Below are positions 56,087 through 64,000 of a DNA stretch of 64,000 nt, in pieces. The position numbers and the translations under genes were made by a program. A model generated the notes under the pieces. That model had not been told where the DNA came from. It made no database searches and saw nothing but the letters and a program-made list of their open reading frames with translations. Source of the DNA: Flavobacterium praedii. Lineage in GTDB: Bacteria > Bacteroidota > Bacteroidia > Flavobacteriales > Flavobacteriaceae. How positions within the stretch are numbered: the stretch's first letter is position 1; every line of letters begins with the position of its first letter. Location: NCBI RefSeq assembly GCF_026810365.1, contig NZ_CP113948.1, forward strand, positions 572,001 through 636,000, given 5' to 3'.

Positions 56087-56980
56087 ATGGCATTTATAGA
56101 TTATTATAAAGTATTAGAAATTGATAAAAGCGCTTCTGAAACGGATGTAAAAAAAGCGTATCGAAGATTAGCACGCAAATACCATCCCGATTTAAATCCC
56201 AACGATAAAGAAGCGGAGAAAAAATTCAAAGAACTCAATGAAGCCAATGCCGTTTTGAGCAATCCTGAGAATCGTAAAAAATACGATCAGTATGGCGAAA
56301 ATTGGGAACATGGTGAGGAATATGAAAAAGCCAGACAGCAACAACAACGATATCAAAGTGATGGAGGTCAACAAACTGGTTTTGGTGGTGGTGGCGACTA
56401 TTCTGATTTTTTTGAATCGATGTTTGGAGGAGGAGCTTCAAGAGGCAGAGGTCGAACAACCGCTTTTAAAGGTCAGGATTTTAATGCCGAATTGCATTTG
56501 GACTTGAAAGATGTTTATACTACTCACAAACGCACGCTTACTATCAACGGAAAAAACATACGCTTAACCATTCCAGCGGGTGTTGAAAATGGTCAGGTTA
56601 TAAAGATCCCAGGACAAGGTGGAGAAGGAGCTAATGGAGGACCAAAAGGGGATTTGTACCTAACTTTCAATATCGAAAATCATACCAATTTCAAATTGGA
56701 TCAACATAATTTGTATACAACGGTAGATTTGGATGTGTACACTGCCATTTTGGGAGGCGAAATAACAGCCAATACCTTTGATGGGAAAGTGAAATTAACT
56801 GTAAAACCTGGTACGCAAAACGGCACTAAAGTAAAATTGAAAGGCAAAGGTTTTCCCATATATAAAAGGGAAGGGGAGTATGGGGATTTATATATTTCTT
56901 ACCAAATTTTGGTACCGACAAACCTTACACAGAAAGAAAAAGAGTTATTTGAAGAACTAGCGAAGCTTAGAACATTATGA
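56087..56980 (+). CDS. cbpA: DnaJ-like co-chaperone CbpA
   Basis: The Met at 56087 gives 297 residues and places the J-domain right at the N-terminus (MAFIDYYKVLEIDKSAS); an in-frame Met at 56066 would add seven non-conserved residues. HPD is at 33-35. A Gly/Phe/Gln-rich linker follows (residues ~80-125), then the two C-terminal substrate-binding beta domains (RLTIPAGVENGQVIKIPGQG). The zinc-finger domain of DnaJ is absent, as in CbpA. It should stimulate Hsp70 and deliver clients. It overlaps cbpM by four bases (ATGA), so the chaperone and its modulator are translationally coupled. Confidence 0.94.
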   Translation: MAFIDYYKVLEIDKSASETDVKKAYRRLARKYHPDLNPNDKEAEKKFKELNEANAVLSNPENRKKYDQYGENWEHGEEYEKARQQQQRYQSDGGQQTGFGGGGDYSDFFESMFGGGASRGRGRTTAFKGQDFNAELHLDLKDVYTTHKRTLTINGKNIRLTIPAGVENGQVIKIPGQGGEGANGGPKGDLYLTFNIENHTNFKLDQHNLYTTVDLDVYTAILGGEITANTFDGKVKLTVKPGTQNGTKVKLKGKGFPIYKREGEYGDLYISYQILVPTNLTQKEKELFEELAKLRTL

Positions 56981-57270
56981 AAACCGATGACAAAATCCTT
57001 TTGCAAAAAGTTAGCGCTCACTATCAAGTAGAGCTATCATTTTTTAACCATCTTCATGATTTGGGCCTGATAGAAATTGAGATCATGGAACAGTCGCCTT
57101 ATATACATGAAAATCAAATGCATAATTTAGAGCGAATGATTCGGTTGCACAACGAATTGGAAGTAAATCCAGAAGGTATTGATGTGATTTTTAATCTTTT
57201 GCAAAAAATAGATCATTTGCAAAAAGAATTAATTGCAACTCATAACCGACTTCGATTATTTGAGAATTAA
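56977..57270 (+). CDS. cbpM: Chaperone modulator CbpM
   Basis: A 97-residue protein with a MerR-like helix-turn-helix opening (LLQKVSAHYQVELSFFNHLHDLGLIE shortened here to its first half: LLQKVSAHYQVEL) and a C-terminal helix (LLQKIDHLQKELIATHNRL). CbpM binds the J-domain of CbpA and blocks its work with DnaK. The gene overlaps cbpA by four bases, the arrangement known for this pair. Length is normal. Confidence 0.9.
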   Translation: MKTDDKILLQKVSAHYQVELSFFNHLHDLGLIEIEIMEQSPYIHENQMHNLERMIRLHNELEVNPEGIDVIFNLLQKIDHLQKELIATHNRLRLFEN

Positions 57271-57372
57271 AAAGAAAAATATATTTCAATGGATATGGAG
57301 TACGGCATTGAAAATTAATGGATATAAGTAAAGTTGAATAGCATTCTCAATAGAAATTAATCGCAAAATAGA

Positions 57373-58155
57373 ATGAATACTATTTCTAGAATCATTGAAG
57401 CATTCAAAAGTTTTCTCCTTGAAATTGGTGAACTTTCGGATTTTGCTGGTCGTTTTTTCAAAGAAGTTTTCAAGCCGCCATTAGAATTTAAAGAATTCCT
57501 CCGACAATGTTATAATATGGGAAACCGTTCTTTGTTATTAGTTGGCGTAACGGGTTTTATTATTGGATTGGTTTTTACTTTGCAATCTCGTCCTACTTTG
57601 CAACAATTTGGTGCCGTTTCTTGGATTCCAGCGATGGTAAGCGTTTCTATTCTTAGAGAAATTGGACCTATTATCACTGCTTTGATTTGTGCGGGACGAA
57701 TTGGCTCAGGAATCGGAGCCGAATTGGGCTCTATGCGTGTGACGGAACAAATAGACGCAATGGAAGTTTCGGGAACCAATCCCTTTAAATATTTAGTGGT
57801 TACAAGGATTTTAGCAACCACTTTGATGTTGCCAATTTTAGTTTTTATTGGAGATGGTGTGGCGCTTTTGGGTTCCTTTTTGGTCGAAAATTTAAAAGGA
57901 GATGTCTCGCTTTTGTTATATTTTACTCAGGTTTTCAATCATCTGGAATTTTTTGATGTTATTCCTTCTACCATAAAAACTTTCTTTTTTGGTTTTGCAA
58001 TAGGATTAGTTGGTTGTTTTAAAGGGTATTATTGCAAAAAAGGAACGGCAGGAGTTGGGTTAGCAGCCAATTCTGCTGTTGTTTTTTCATCGATGTTACT
58101 TTTTATAATTGATTTTATTGCTGTTTTTGTATCTAATATTTTTTATGATGTCTAG
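57373..58155 (+). CDS. mlaE: MlaE-family ABC transporter permease
   Basis: A 260-residue inner-membrane protein with about five transmembrane helices. The MlaE signature is clear: SILREIGPIITALICAGRIG (starting near residue 92) and GSGIGAELGSMRVTEQIDAM. It is the permease of a Mla-type importer that moves phospholipids between outer and inner membranes. It overlaps the ATPase gene by 8-11 bases and is followed by the MCE-domain protein, so three of the Mla components are encoded together. Confidence 0.94.
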   Translation: MNTISRIIEAFKSFLLEIGELSDFAGRFFKEVFKPPLEFKEFLRQCYNMGNRSLLLVGVTGFIIGLVFTLQSRPTLQQFGAVSWIPAMVSVSILREIGPIITALICAGRIGSGIGAELGSMRVTEQIDAMEVSGTNPFKYLVVTRILATTLMLPILVFIGDGVALLGSFLVENLKGDVSLLLYFTQVFNHLEFFDVIPSTIKTFFFGFAIGLVGCFKGYYCKKGTAGVGLAANSAVVFSSMLLFIIDFIAVFVSNIFYDV

Positions 58156-58912
58156 TCCAATGGAATCAAATAGTAAAAACACAAAAGCCATTGTTGTCAT
58201 CAAAGATTTGAAAAAAAGCTTTGGTACCAATTGTGTTTTGGATGGATTCAATCTAGAATTATTTCAAGGAGAAAATTTAGTGGTCATGGGAAAATCGGGT
58301 TCAGGAAAATCGGTGATGATTAAATGCCTCATAGGATTGGAAGAAGCAGATGCGGGAAGTATTGAAGTAATGGGAAAAGATATCAAACAACTCTCTAGAG
58401 AGACACTTGATGAACTCAGGACAGAAGTAGGCTTCCTTTTTCAAGGGAGTGCTTTATATGATTCCATGTCGGTACGGGAAAATTTGGAATTTCCTTTGCG
58501 GCGACACACCAAAAAATTTGGATTCATAAATGATACGACACCCTTGGTAATGGAAGCTTTAGAAAGTGTAGGATTGGTAAATACAATGAATTTGATGCCC
58601 AATGAACTTTCAGGTGGGATGAAGCGCAGAATTGCTTTGGCCAGAACCTTAATTTTGAAACCAAAAATTATTTTATACGATGAACCTACAACAGGATTGG
58701 ATCCAATTACCTCAAAAGAAATTTTAATGCTAATGGTATCCGTTCAAAAAAAATACAATACATCATCCATAATTATAACACATGATGTCGATTGTGCTAG
58801 AATGATATCCAATCGAATGATTTTATTAATTGACGGAATTAATTATGCCGAAGGAACTTATGAAGCATTATTAAGCTCCAAAGATCCAAAAGTACAAGCA
58901 TTCTTTAAATAA
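58145..58912 (+). CDS. mlaF: MlaF-family ABC transporter ATP-binding protein
   Basis: The start is ATG at 58145 or the adjacent ATG at 58148; the longer frame from 58109 would read through the end of mlaE. About 255 residues with Walker A (GKSGSGKSV), the ABC signature (LSGGMKRR), Walker B (ILYDEPTTGLD) and a switch His (IITHD). It energises the MlaE permease. It overlaps mlaE by 11 bases and precedes mlaD by 95 bases, a gap that contains a short repeat of ATCTTAGTnA. Confidence 0.94.
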   Translation: MMSSPMESNSKNTKAIVVIKDLKKSFGTNCVLDGFNLELFQGENLVVMGKSGSGKSVMIKCLIGLEEADAGSIEVMGKDIKQLSRETLDELRTEVGFLFQGSALYDSMSVRENLEFPLRRHTKKFGFINDTTPLVMEALESVGLVNTMNLMPNELSGGMKRRIALARTLILKPKIILYDEPTTGLDPITSKEILMLMVSVQKKYNTSSIIITHDVDCARMISNRMILLIDGINYAEGTYEALLSSKDPKVQAFFK

Positions 58913-59007
58913 GAGGCTAAGCGCCTAAGCTATTAAGTTGCAAAAATGCAAGTAATTTAATCTTAGTAACTTATAATCTTAGTGATTTAGAAACTAATAT
59001 AAATAAA

Positions 59008-59979
59008 ATGGAAAAAACTGCTTCAGAGAAAATTAAATTGGGCTTTTTTGTTATTTCAGGATTAATGCTTTTTGTTCTAGTAGTTTATTTTATTGGCAAC
59101 AAGCAAAAAATGTTTGGGAGTACAGATCATATTACAGCCATTTTTAGTAATGTTAATGGATTACAATTAGGCAACAATGTTCGCTATTCAGGAGTTAATA
59201 TTGGAACCGTTCGAGCGATCGAAATGGTAAATGATACGACTATCAATGTAGATATGATTATTGATAAATCTATTTTTCCACATATTAAAAAAAATGCTTT
59301 GGCAAGCATAGGTTCAGATGGTTTGGTTGGGAGTATGGTAATTAATATAATGCCAGGGAAGGGGGATCAACAACAAATTCAACCCGGTGATGTCATACAA
59401 TCCTCAGATCGTGTTCGTACGGAGGAATTATTAAACACATTGAGTGTAACCAATAAAAATGCGGCTTTACTCACCGCAGATTTGCTAAAAATCACTAAAG
59501 AGATAACGCAAGGAAAAGGAACATTGGGAACATTGGTCAATGATACTCTTATGGCATCCGATTTGAAACAAACCATGAATTATCTTAAAATGACAAGTAA
59601 AGGAACAAGTGATGTTGTAGAGAATCTTAATAAAACAGTTATGGCTTTGGGAAATAAAAACAGTGTGATAGGGGTTTTAAATGATCCTGCTGTAGCCCAA
59701 AAAATAAAAACAATCGTAGTCAATTTGGACCAATCAAGTCAAGAGATAAACAAAGTGGTAACCAATTTAAATACCACGGTTTTGAATATCAAAAACGGAG
59801 ATGGCGCAATCAATTATTTGTCTAATGATCCTCATTTGGTCAAAAAAATAGATTCCACTATGACAAACCTTAATAAAGCGACTATTCTGCTAAATGAAGA
59901 TTTAGAAGCTATGAAACACAGTTTTTTATTGAGAGGCTATTTCAAAAAACAAGAAAAGGAAAAAAAGAAATTCGAATAG
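59008..59979 (+). CDS. mlaD: MlaD-like MCE-domain protein
   Basis: A 323-residue protein with one N-terminal transmembrane anchor (about residues 12-30) and a single MCE domain (about 38-117, VNGLQLGNNVRYSGVNIGTV). The C-terminal half is helical with repeated Asn/Thr/Leu patterns (VVTNLNTTVLNIKNGDGAIN) that may form a coiled tube or multimerise. MCE proteins form hexameric rings that carry lipid through the periplasm to the MlaE/MlaF transporter. It is the third gene of this set and ends in a strong terminator that overlaps its stop codon. Confidence 0.92.
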   Translation: MEKTASEKIKLGFFVISGLMLFVLVVYFIGNKQKMFGSTDHITAIFSNVNGLQLGNNVRYSGVNIGTVRAIEMVNDTTINVDMIIDKSIFPHIKKNALASIGSDGLVGSMVINIMPGKGDQQQIQPGDVIQSSDRVRTEELLNTLSVTNKNAALLTADLLKITKEITQGKGTLGTLVNDTLMASDLKQTMNYLKMTSKGTSDVVENLNKTVMALGNKNSVIGVLNDPAVAQKIKTIVVNLDQSSQEINKVVTNLNTTVLNIKNGDGAINYLSNDPHLVKKIDSTMTNLNKATILLNEDLEAMKHSFLLRGYFKKQEKEKKKFE

Positions 59980-60009
59980 TTATTATTGATTACTATTCGA
60001 ATTTCTTTT
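59961..60009 (+). terminator. Terminator of the mla operon, overlapping the mlaD stop
   Basis: A perfect 18-bp inverted repeat (59961-59978 with 59992-60009) has a 13-base loop; the left arm includes the last six codons of mlaD and part of its stop. The right arm ends in TTTTT. On the minus strand the symmetric stem could also end the tannase-like gene at 60047, so it may work in both directions. Confidence 0.85.
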
Positions 60010-60046
60010 TAAATTTGATATATCTGTAAAAAAAGAGCTAAAAAAC

Positions 60047-61585
60047 CTATTTACAAATTCCGTCGATCCATTGAAACAATTCTTCCAAATCGTAATCGCC
60101 ACTATGCGGTTTTTGCCAAGGTAATGCTAAGTCTACTTGAAGATTATTGTTTTCTAATAAAGTAGCTAACATCACCGAAATACCAAGTCCTGTATCTTTG
60201 TCATTAGACCCGTGTCGAATGCGCCAATGCTTAGAAGTCGCCACTCCCGAAACACCAATGTAGTGCATCGGGTTCATCATTTTTACCAATTGATCATCAG
60301 CAGTGGTTGCTGTAACGGTTGAATGTGTTTTACTAAATGGCGTAAAATGTTGGTTATCGATTGTTGTGGTTCCAAAAAGTTGCGTTTCTGGACTTGAAAG
60401 GTCTAAAGCATCAAAAGCGGGCGGTGTTTTTTGTCGGCCTATAAAGATTAAATACGCTTCGTAATCTAGTCCCACTACTTTTGATTGGGCTACCTTTACA
60501 AATGGAAATTCAGATAAATCAACACCCGAATCTAGTGCTTTTTGGGCAGATGCCATCACATACGATTGAACTAAGGTTTTAAACGTACCATTCCCGTTTT
60601 TGTCCAATGACAGTAGGTTGCCCTTTTTATCTTTTAGCTGTAAACTATTTAAATAGTCAGGGAATAACTCCTTTAATTCGTTGGATACTTTTATTTGATC
60701 AGCTGTCAATTCTTGTGGTTGCGCATTGTTTTTGGCAAATGGCCCTCCTTTTTTATAGGTATTTATTCCGTTGAATTGCCATTCGTACGTCATATCAGCT
60801 TGTTCTAGATTGGTGATCGGACAGTAAGCGGATACTGCAAAAATAGCGTCACTCGCCTTTGCCGCACCAATAGCATTCAAATAAGGCTCATAATCTAAGG
60901 CCTCTCCGGTAGCTCCTAACAAGGTAGACATGGCGCCACCCGCACTCGTTCCGTTTGAAATTATTTTATTGGCATCGCCAGGCATTACAGCATCATTAAA
61001 TTTCAAATAGCGAACTGCAGCTTTCAAATCTACAATGCCTGCAGGCGCTTTGCCTGTGAAATTCCCATTTTGATCTTTTAAAGTCCTTCCCCTCGCTCCC
61101 GGCGAAGCTACTACATATCCTCTGGCTAATGCAGCAACAACAGTCAACGGTTTTGATGGCATTCTTTCTCTCATCGGAGGTAATCCTTCTGGCGGTCTGT
61201 TGCCCATAGTAGGCATTTCTCCGTTGATGGGTGGGCGCATTCCCATTGGGTTATCTTTGGTCGTGGCTGGTTTGGCGGGCATATAACCGCCAACTTTATT
61301 CGGAAAGAAAATAGGAGCAGTTTGAGCGGTATAGCCATTTACCGTTTGGTTGTTAAAGTAGGCTTCAGGAATATAAATATTCATTTTTTGATACGCCGTA
61401 TCTACTGGATTGCTTACATACATCCTGTTTTCAAAGGCTCTTACTTTGATCGTTTTTCCATCGATTGTCAATTCTTGTACTTGAAATTTAGAAGTATCCA
61501 ATTTCAAACTTTCCGTTGGATTTTGTGCTTTTAAGGCAGAAAAAAAGCCTAGGCAGAGTACACATAAAAGGGTTGTTTTTTTCAT
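60047..61585 (-). CDS. Secreted subtype B tannase-like serine esterase
   Basis: A 512-residue exported alpha/beta hydrolase with a signal peptide (about residues 1-20). The nucleophile elbow is NGTSAGGAMS with Ser214; family features include VVASPGARGRTLK (159-170) and HWRIRHGSNDKDTG, which should carry the catalytic Asp, and a late PHSGDYD with candidate His494. A Met/Pro-rich insertion lies at about 103-143. Subtype B tannases cleave gallate or related phenolic esters. It ends near a two-way terminator shared with mlaD and lies 103 bases downstream of a two-component regulator gene on the same strand. Confidence 0.82.
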   Translation of the reverse strand: MKKTTLLCVLCLGFFSALKAQNPTESLKLDTSKFQVQELTIDGKTIKVRAFENRMYVSNPVDTAYQKMNIYIPEAYFNNQTVNGYTAQTAPIFFPNKVGGYMPAKPATTKDNPMGMRPPINGEMPTMGNRPPEGLPPMRERMPSKPLTVVAALARGYVVASPGARGRTLKDQNGNFTGKAPAGIVDLKAAVRYLKFNDAVMPGDANKIISNGTSAGGAMSTLLGATGEALDYEPYLNAIGAAKASDAIFAVSAYCPITNLEQADMTYEWQFNGINTYKKGGPFAKNNAQPQELTADQIKVSNELKELFPDYLNSLQLKDKKGNLLSLDKNGNGTFKTLVQSYVMASAQKALDSGVDLSEFPFVKVAQSKVVGLDYEAYLIFIGRQKTPPAFDALDLSSPETQLFGTTTIDNQHFTPFSKTHSTVTATTADDQLVKMMNPMHYIGVSGVATSKHWRIRHGSNDKDTGLGISVMLATLLENNNLQVDLALPWQKPHSGDYDLEELFQWIDGICK

Positions 61586-61688
61586 ATGTTTATTATTTTT
61601 TAAAATTATTTACTAACTTATTTTTTTTAGGGAAGGATATTTTAAAAAAAGAATTTGCTAGTGACTAGAACTCTTTTCAATTGTATGC

Positions 61689-62456
61689 TTACCCTTTTAA
61701 CCAATCTTTAAAATCTTTGCAATTATCCTTGCTAATCAGGATATCTTCGTGTTTTATGGTGGCCAAAATTTTTAATTTGCCTCCAAAATAGTTTTCAATT
61801 TCTTTTATGTACTTTCTTTGAATAATGAATTGTCTGTTGGCTCTATAAAAATGATGTCGCGGCAATAGGTCTTCGATCTGGTTTAAACTCTCATTGAGCA
61901 CCCATTTATGATTTTCTGTATGCGCAAAAACGGACTGATGACTCAAACTAAAGTACACCACCTCTTCTGTTTTTACGGGAATAATCTTGTCTCTTGCATA
62001 AGAAATTAAAGTTGGAAACTTATTTTCTTTGTTTTTCAAAAGTTCTCGAAATAGCTCTTCAGAAAATTGTAATGATGGAGAGGGAGCTTTTTTTAAGCTT
62101 TTGAATTTTTCGATGGCCGAACTCAATTCTTTGTTCGAAAAAGGTTTTAAAAGATATTCAATTCCATAATTTTTAAAAGCTTTTAGCAAATATTCATCAT
62201 AAGCAGTGGTAAAAATAATTGGCGTTGTGATCGAAAATCGCTCGAATATTTCAAATGAAATCCCGTCTAACAACTGTATGTCGGATAAAATGAAATCCAA
62301 AGGTTTATTTTCATTGGCCGCAAACCACTCCATGCCTTCTTTTACACTTTTAATTTCCGTCACAATTTCGAAGGAATCTTCGAGTTCGTTGAGCATTCTT
62401 TTGATGCGAGTAACGGCTAACTTTTCGTCCTCAATGATGATGATTTTAAAATTCAT
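61689..62456 (-). CDS. LytTR-family response regulator
   Basis: A 255-residue cytoplasmic regulator. The receiver domain spans about residues 1-125, with the acidic pair at 10-11, phospho-acceptor Asp59 in LSDIQLLDG and the conserved Lys in LLKPFSNKEL. The C-terminal LytTR DNA-binding domain covers about 150-255 (RHHFYRANRQFIIQRKYIKE). It overlaps the LytS-like kinase gene by 11 bases, so the two form a cognate pair and are co-translated. Targets are not visible; the tannase-like gene downstream and the esterase upstream are candidates by position. Confidence 0.93.
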   Translation of the reverse strand: MNFKIIIIEDEKLAVTRIKRMLNELEDSFEIVTEIKSVKEGMEWFAANENKPLDFILSDIQLLDGISFEIFERFSITTPIIFTTAYDEYLLKAFKNYGIEYLLKPFSNKELSSAIEKFKSLKKAPSPSLQFSEELFRELLKNKENKFPTLISYARDKIIPVKTEEVVYFSLSHQSVFAHTENHKWVLNESLNQIEDLLPRHHFYRANRQFIIQRKYIKEIENYFGGKLKILATIKHEDILISKDNCKDFKDWLKG

Positions 62457-63486
62457 TTTCCTTGATTTTTAATGGAATTTTCACTTCAAATAAGCTATCT
62501 GTTTCTTGAATTAGGATCGATTTTTGGAGCAACAACTGACATCTTTTTTCAATATTGGCCAATCCAATTCCTAAACTATCGACTTCGATACTGTTTTTTT
62601 TGTTTAATGAATTAGCGATTACAAAATAGGACTTATCGCTTGATAACGAAATAGTTATTTTCATATGCTCCACATTATTGTGTTTGACGATATTTTCTAA
62701 AACCACTAAAGTACACAATGAAGGAATCGAAAAAGCACTGGCATCGGTTAGTGTTTGAGTCACCGTTATGGTAGTATCGAATCGAATTTTTAAAAGAAAT
62801 AAATAGGAAGAAACAAAGTTAATTTCTTCTTCTAAGTCAATAATTGCTCGCTCTTGATTGGTCAAAACATACCGAAAAATATTGGATAAATGCTGAATGT
62901 ACTGATCGCTTTTTTGAACATCGATATGAATTAATTCGGCCAAAACATTCAAACTATTAAAAAAGAAATGCGGTTGTAACTGAGCCGTTAAATTTTTTAA
63001 TTGCAACTGCAAGGTTTGGTTTTCTAAGTCTCGCACTTTGATTTTATACGTGGACTCGGCTGCCATTTTTCTTAAAAAAGAAACCACCCAAAAAGTAACT
63101 AGCACAATAATCGCATGACGTACTAGATCTATTCCAGCAATGACTGCAAAGGGTGGTTTGTTTAAAAAAATCTTGTTCCAAAATGGAATTCTAATCATTA
63201 TATTAATCCCAAATAAAATAAAATTTAGCACTGCAGTAAGCCAAACCCTTCTCCAAACCGTAACCTCCTTAGATTGTAACCAATTTTGGAAAAATAAATT
63301 ACAAAAAGTGATCAAAAAAGCTGTTGTAAACAATATCACTTTATCCAAAATCTCATAACTGCTGTGATGCGCAATTAAAATTAGCATAGGTGATAACGAC
63401 AAAAGAATGGCAATGGCCAAGGCAAGGAAAAAGAATGTTTTTGTATGGAATTTATACATAAAATAAAAATCTGCAAGACGTAACAT
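62446..63486 (-). CDS. LytS-type sensor histidine kinase
   Basis: A 346-residue membrane sensor with four predicted transmembrane helices (about 15-37, 48-66, 82-100, 120-138), no large extracellular domain, then a HisKA_2/His_kinase core with phospho-acceptor His173 in QLQPHFFFNSLN. The ATP-binding part shows the N box (LENIVKHNN) and the G box (GIGLANIEKRC). It is the partner of the overlapping LytTR regulator. The first Met is at 63486; a second at 63459 (MYKFHTKTFF) is an alternative start. It follows the truncated esterase gene by 19 bases, so the three probably form one operon. Confidence 0.92.
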   Translation of the reverse strand: MLRLADFYFMYKFHTKTFFFLALAIAILLSLSPMLILIAHHSSYEILDKVILFTTAFLITFCNLFFQNWLQSKEVTVWRRVWLTAVLNFILFGINIMIRIPFWNKIFLNKPPFAVIAGIDLVRHAIIVLVTFWVVSFLRKMAAESTYKIKVRDLENQTLQLQLKNLTAQLQPHFFFNSLNVLAELIHIDVQKSDQYIQHLSNIFRYVLTNQERAIIDLEEEINFVSSYLFLLKIRFDTTITVTQTLTDASAFSIPSLCTLVVLENIVKHNNVEHMKITISLSSDKSYFVIANSLNKKNSIEVDSLGIGLANIEKRCQLLLQKSILIQETDSLFEVKIPLKIKENEF

Positions 63487-63505
63487 CTTGCAGATAAATT
63501 TAGGG

Positions 63506-64000
63506 TTATTTTAGTTTAGAATCAAAAAATGAAATGGCTTTGTTTAGATTGGCATCGGTACTAAATAAAGCACCACCGTGACCAGCTCCTTCAATCAATT
63601 CATAGCCTACTTTGCTCTCTCCCAAAATGGCCTTCAAATCATTGTAGAAATTGAAACTTTGAGTATATGGAATTAAAGGATCTACACTTCCGGCTTGAAT
63701 CCAAAAGGGAGGATCATTTGCATCAATATATTTACTAGGATTGGCTTTGTTTACCAGTGCAATATTCTCTGGATTATTTGCATCAGCAATTCCTAGATAT
63801 TGAGATTCATTGGCAACATTGTAGGTTGTAGGGAAACCTAAAGCTAAGGCTTCTGGTACCATACTAGCAAAATTAATTGGACCAAACCAATCTATAGTTG
63901 CTTGTACTGTTGAAGAAGTCGTTAAATAAGTTCCTTGAGTACCTTCTAAAAACGTATCTCCGCCAGAGGTTCCAATGATTGCCGAAAGATTTCCCCCAGC
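63506..64000 (-). CDS. Alpha/beta-hydrolase esterase, C-terminal part (truncated by window edge)
   Basis: The minus-strand frame is open from the window edge to a stop at 63506, 164 codons. It begins AGGNLSAIIGTSGGD, the end of a GxSAGG nucleophile elbow whose serine lies just outside the window. Asp is expected in IQAGSVDPLIPYTQS and His in GAGHGGALF near the C-terminus. This is the BD-FAE/lipase-like fold seen in acetyl-xylan and other carbohydrate esterases. A Met inside the frame at 63862 is not the true start. It precedes the LytS-like kinase by 19 bases, so the esterase may be controlled by, or serve, the same regulatory unit. Confidence 0.85.
   Translation of the reverse strand, partial: AGGNLSAIIGTSGGDTFLEGTQGTYLTTSSTVQATIDWFGPINFASMVPEALALGFPTTYNVANESQYLGIADANNPENIALVNKANPSKYIDANDPPFWIQAGSVDPLIPYTQSFNFYNDLKAILGESKVGYELIEGAGHGGALFSTDANLNKAISFFDSKLK

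Noticed and set aside
58913..59007. Short repeats of ATCTTAGTnA between mlaF and mlaD as a regulatory site
   Set aside because: Only two imperfect copies in a 95-base gap; no recognisable promoter or hairpin, so nothing more can be claimed.

Overview
The window is AT-rich bacterial DNA that reads as a chromosome of a Flavobacterium-like member of the Bacteroidota. The evidence is two proteins with type IX secretion (Por) C-terminal sorting domains, TTG-N18-TAnnTTTG promoter motifs, an ssrA gene whose tag reads GEGNYALAA, RHS proteins whose core ends in VELEG, and many flavobacterial family signatures. All assignments come from reading the sequence and translations; no database was searched.

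Region 1 (1-5535, minus strand) is a compact type II secretion / type IV pilus-like operon: a MORN-type protein, a large atypical pseudopilin, two minor pseudopilins, GspF, a GspG-like pseudopilin, a GxGD prepilin peptidase and the N-terminal part of GspE, which runs off the window. A T9SS-sorted reprolysin-like zinc protease follows (5677-8400).

Region 2 (8787-37803, plus strand) is one operon of about 29 kb with gaps of at most 43 bases: an anchored OmpH/Skp-like chaperone, a lipoprotein, a 1888-residue SpvB/TcB-like shell protein, two giant LRR-Ig-PKD paralogues (the second with a vWA domain and an RHS-like tail), a small secreted protein, a 3577-residue RHS protein ending in an alpha/beta-hydrolase toxin, and a membrane protein that is the likely immunity protein. 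It reads as an exported polymorphic-toxin or surface-interaction machine.

Region 3 (37804-40963) holds a tyrosine recombinase and, in the opposite orientation, a promoterless orphan RHS tip with a different toxin and its own candidate immunity gene. The RHS gene and the orphan share exactly colinear 258-bp inverted repeats (36474-36731 and 40706-40963). Recombination between them would invert about 4.5 kb and exchange toxin and immunity in frame. This predicted toxin-switching device is the most interesting hypothesis in the window.

Region 4 (41366-64000) is mostly core or housekeeping: tmRNA, a T9SS-sorted cyanophycinase-like protein, a class C beta-lactamase-like lipoprotein, an alanine/saccharopine dehydrogenase-like oxidoreductase, fumarase C, an M16 peptidase, a patatin-like phospholipase with a helical N-terminus and a membrane C-terminus, cbpA-cbpM, an Mla-type lipid transporter (MlaE, MlaF, MlaD), a tannase-like esterase and a LytS/LytTR two-component pair behind a truncated esterase. 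Two elaborate nested-hairpin repeat elements lie in its intergenic spaces.
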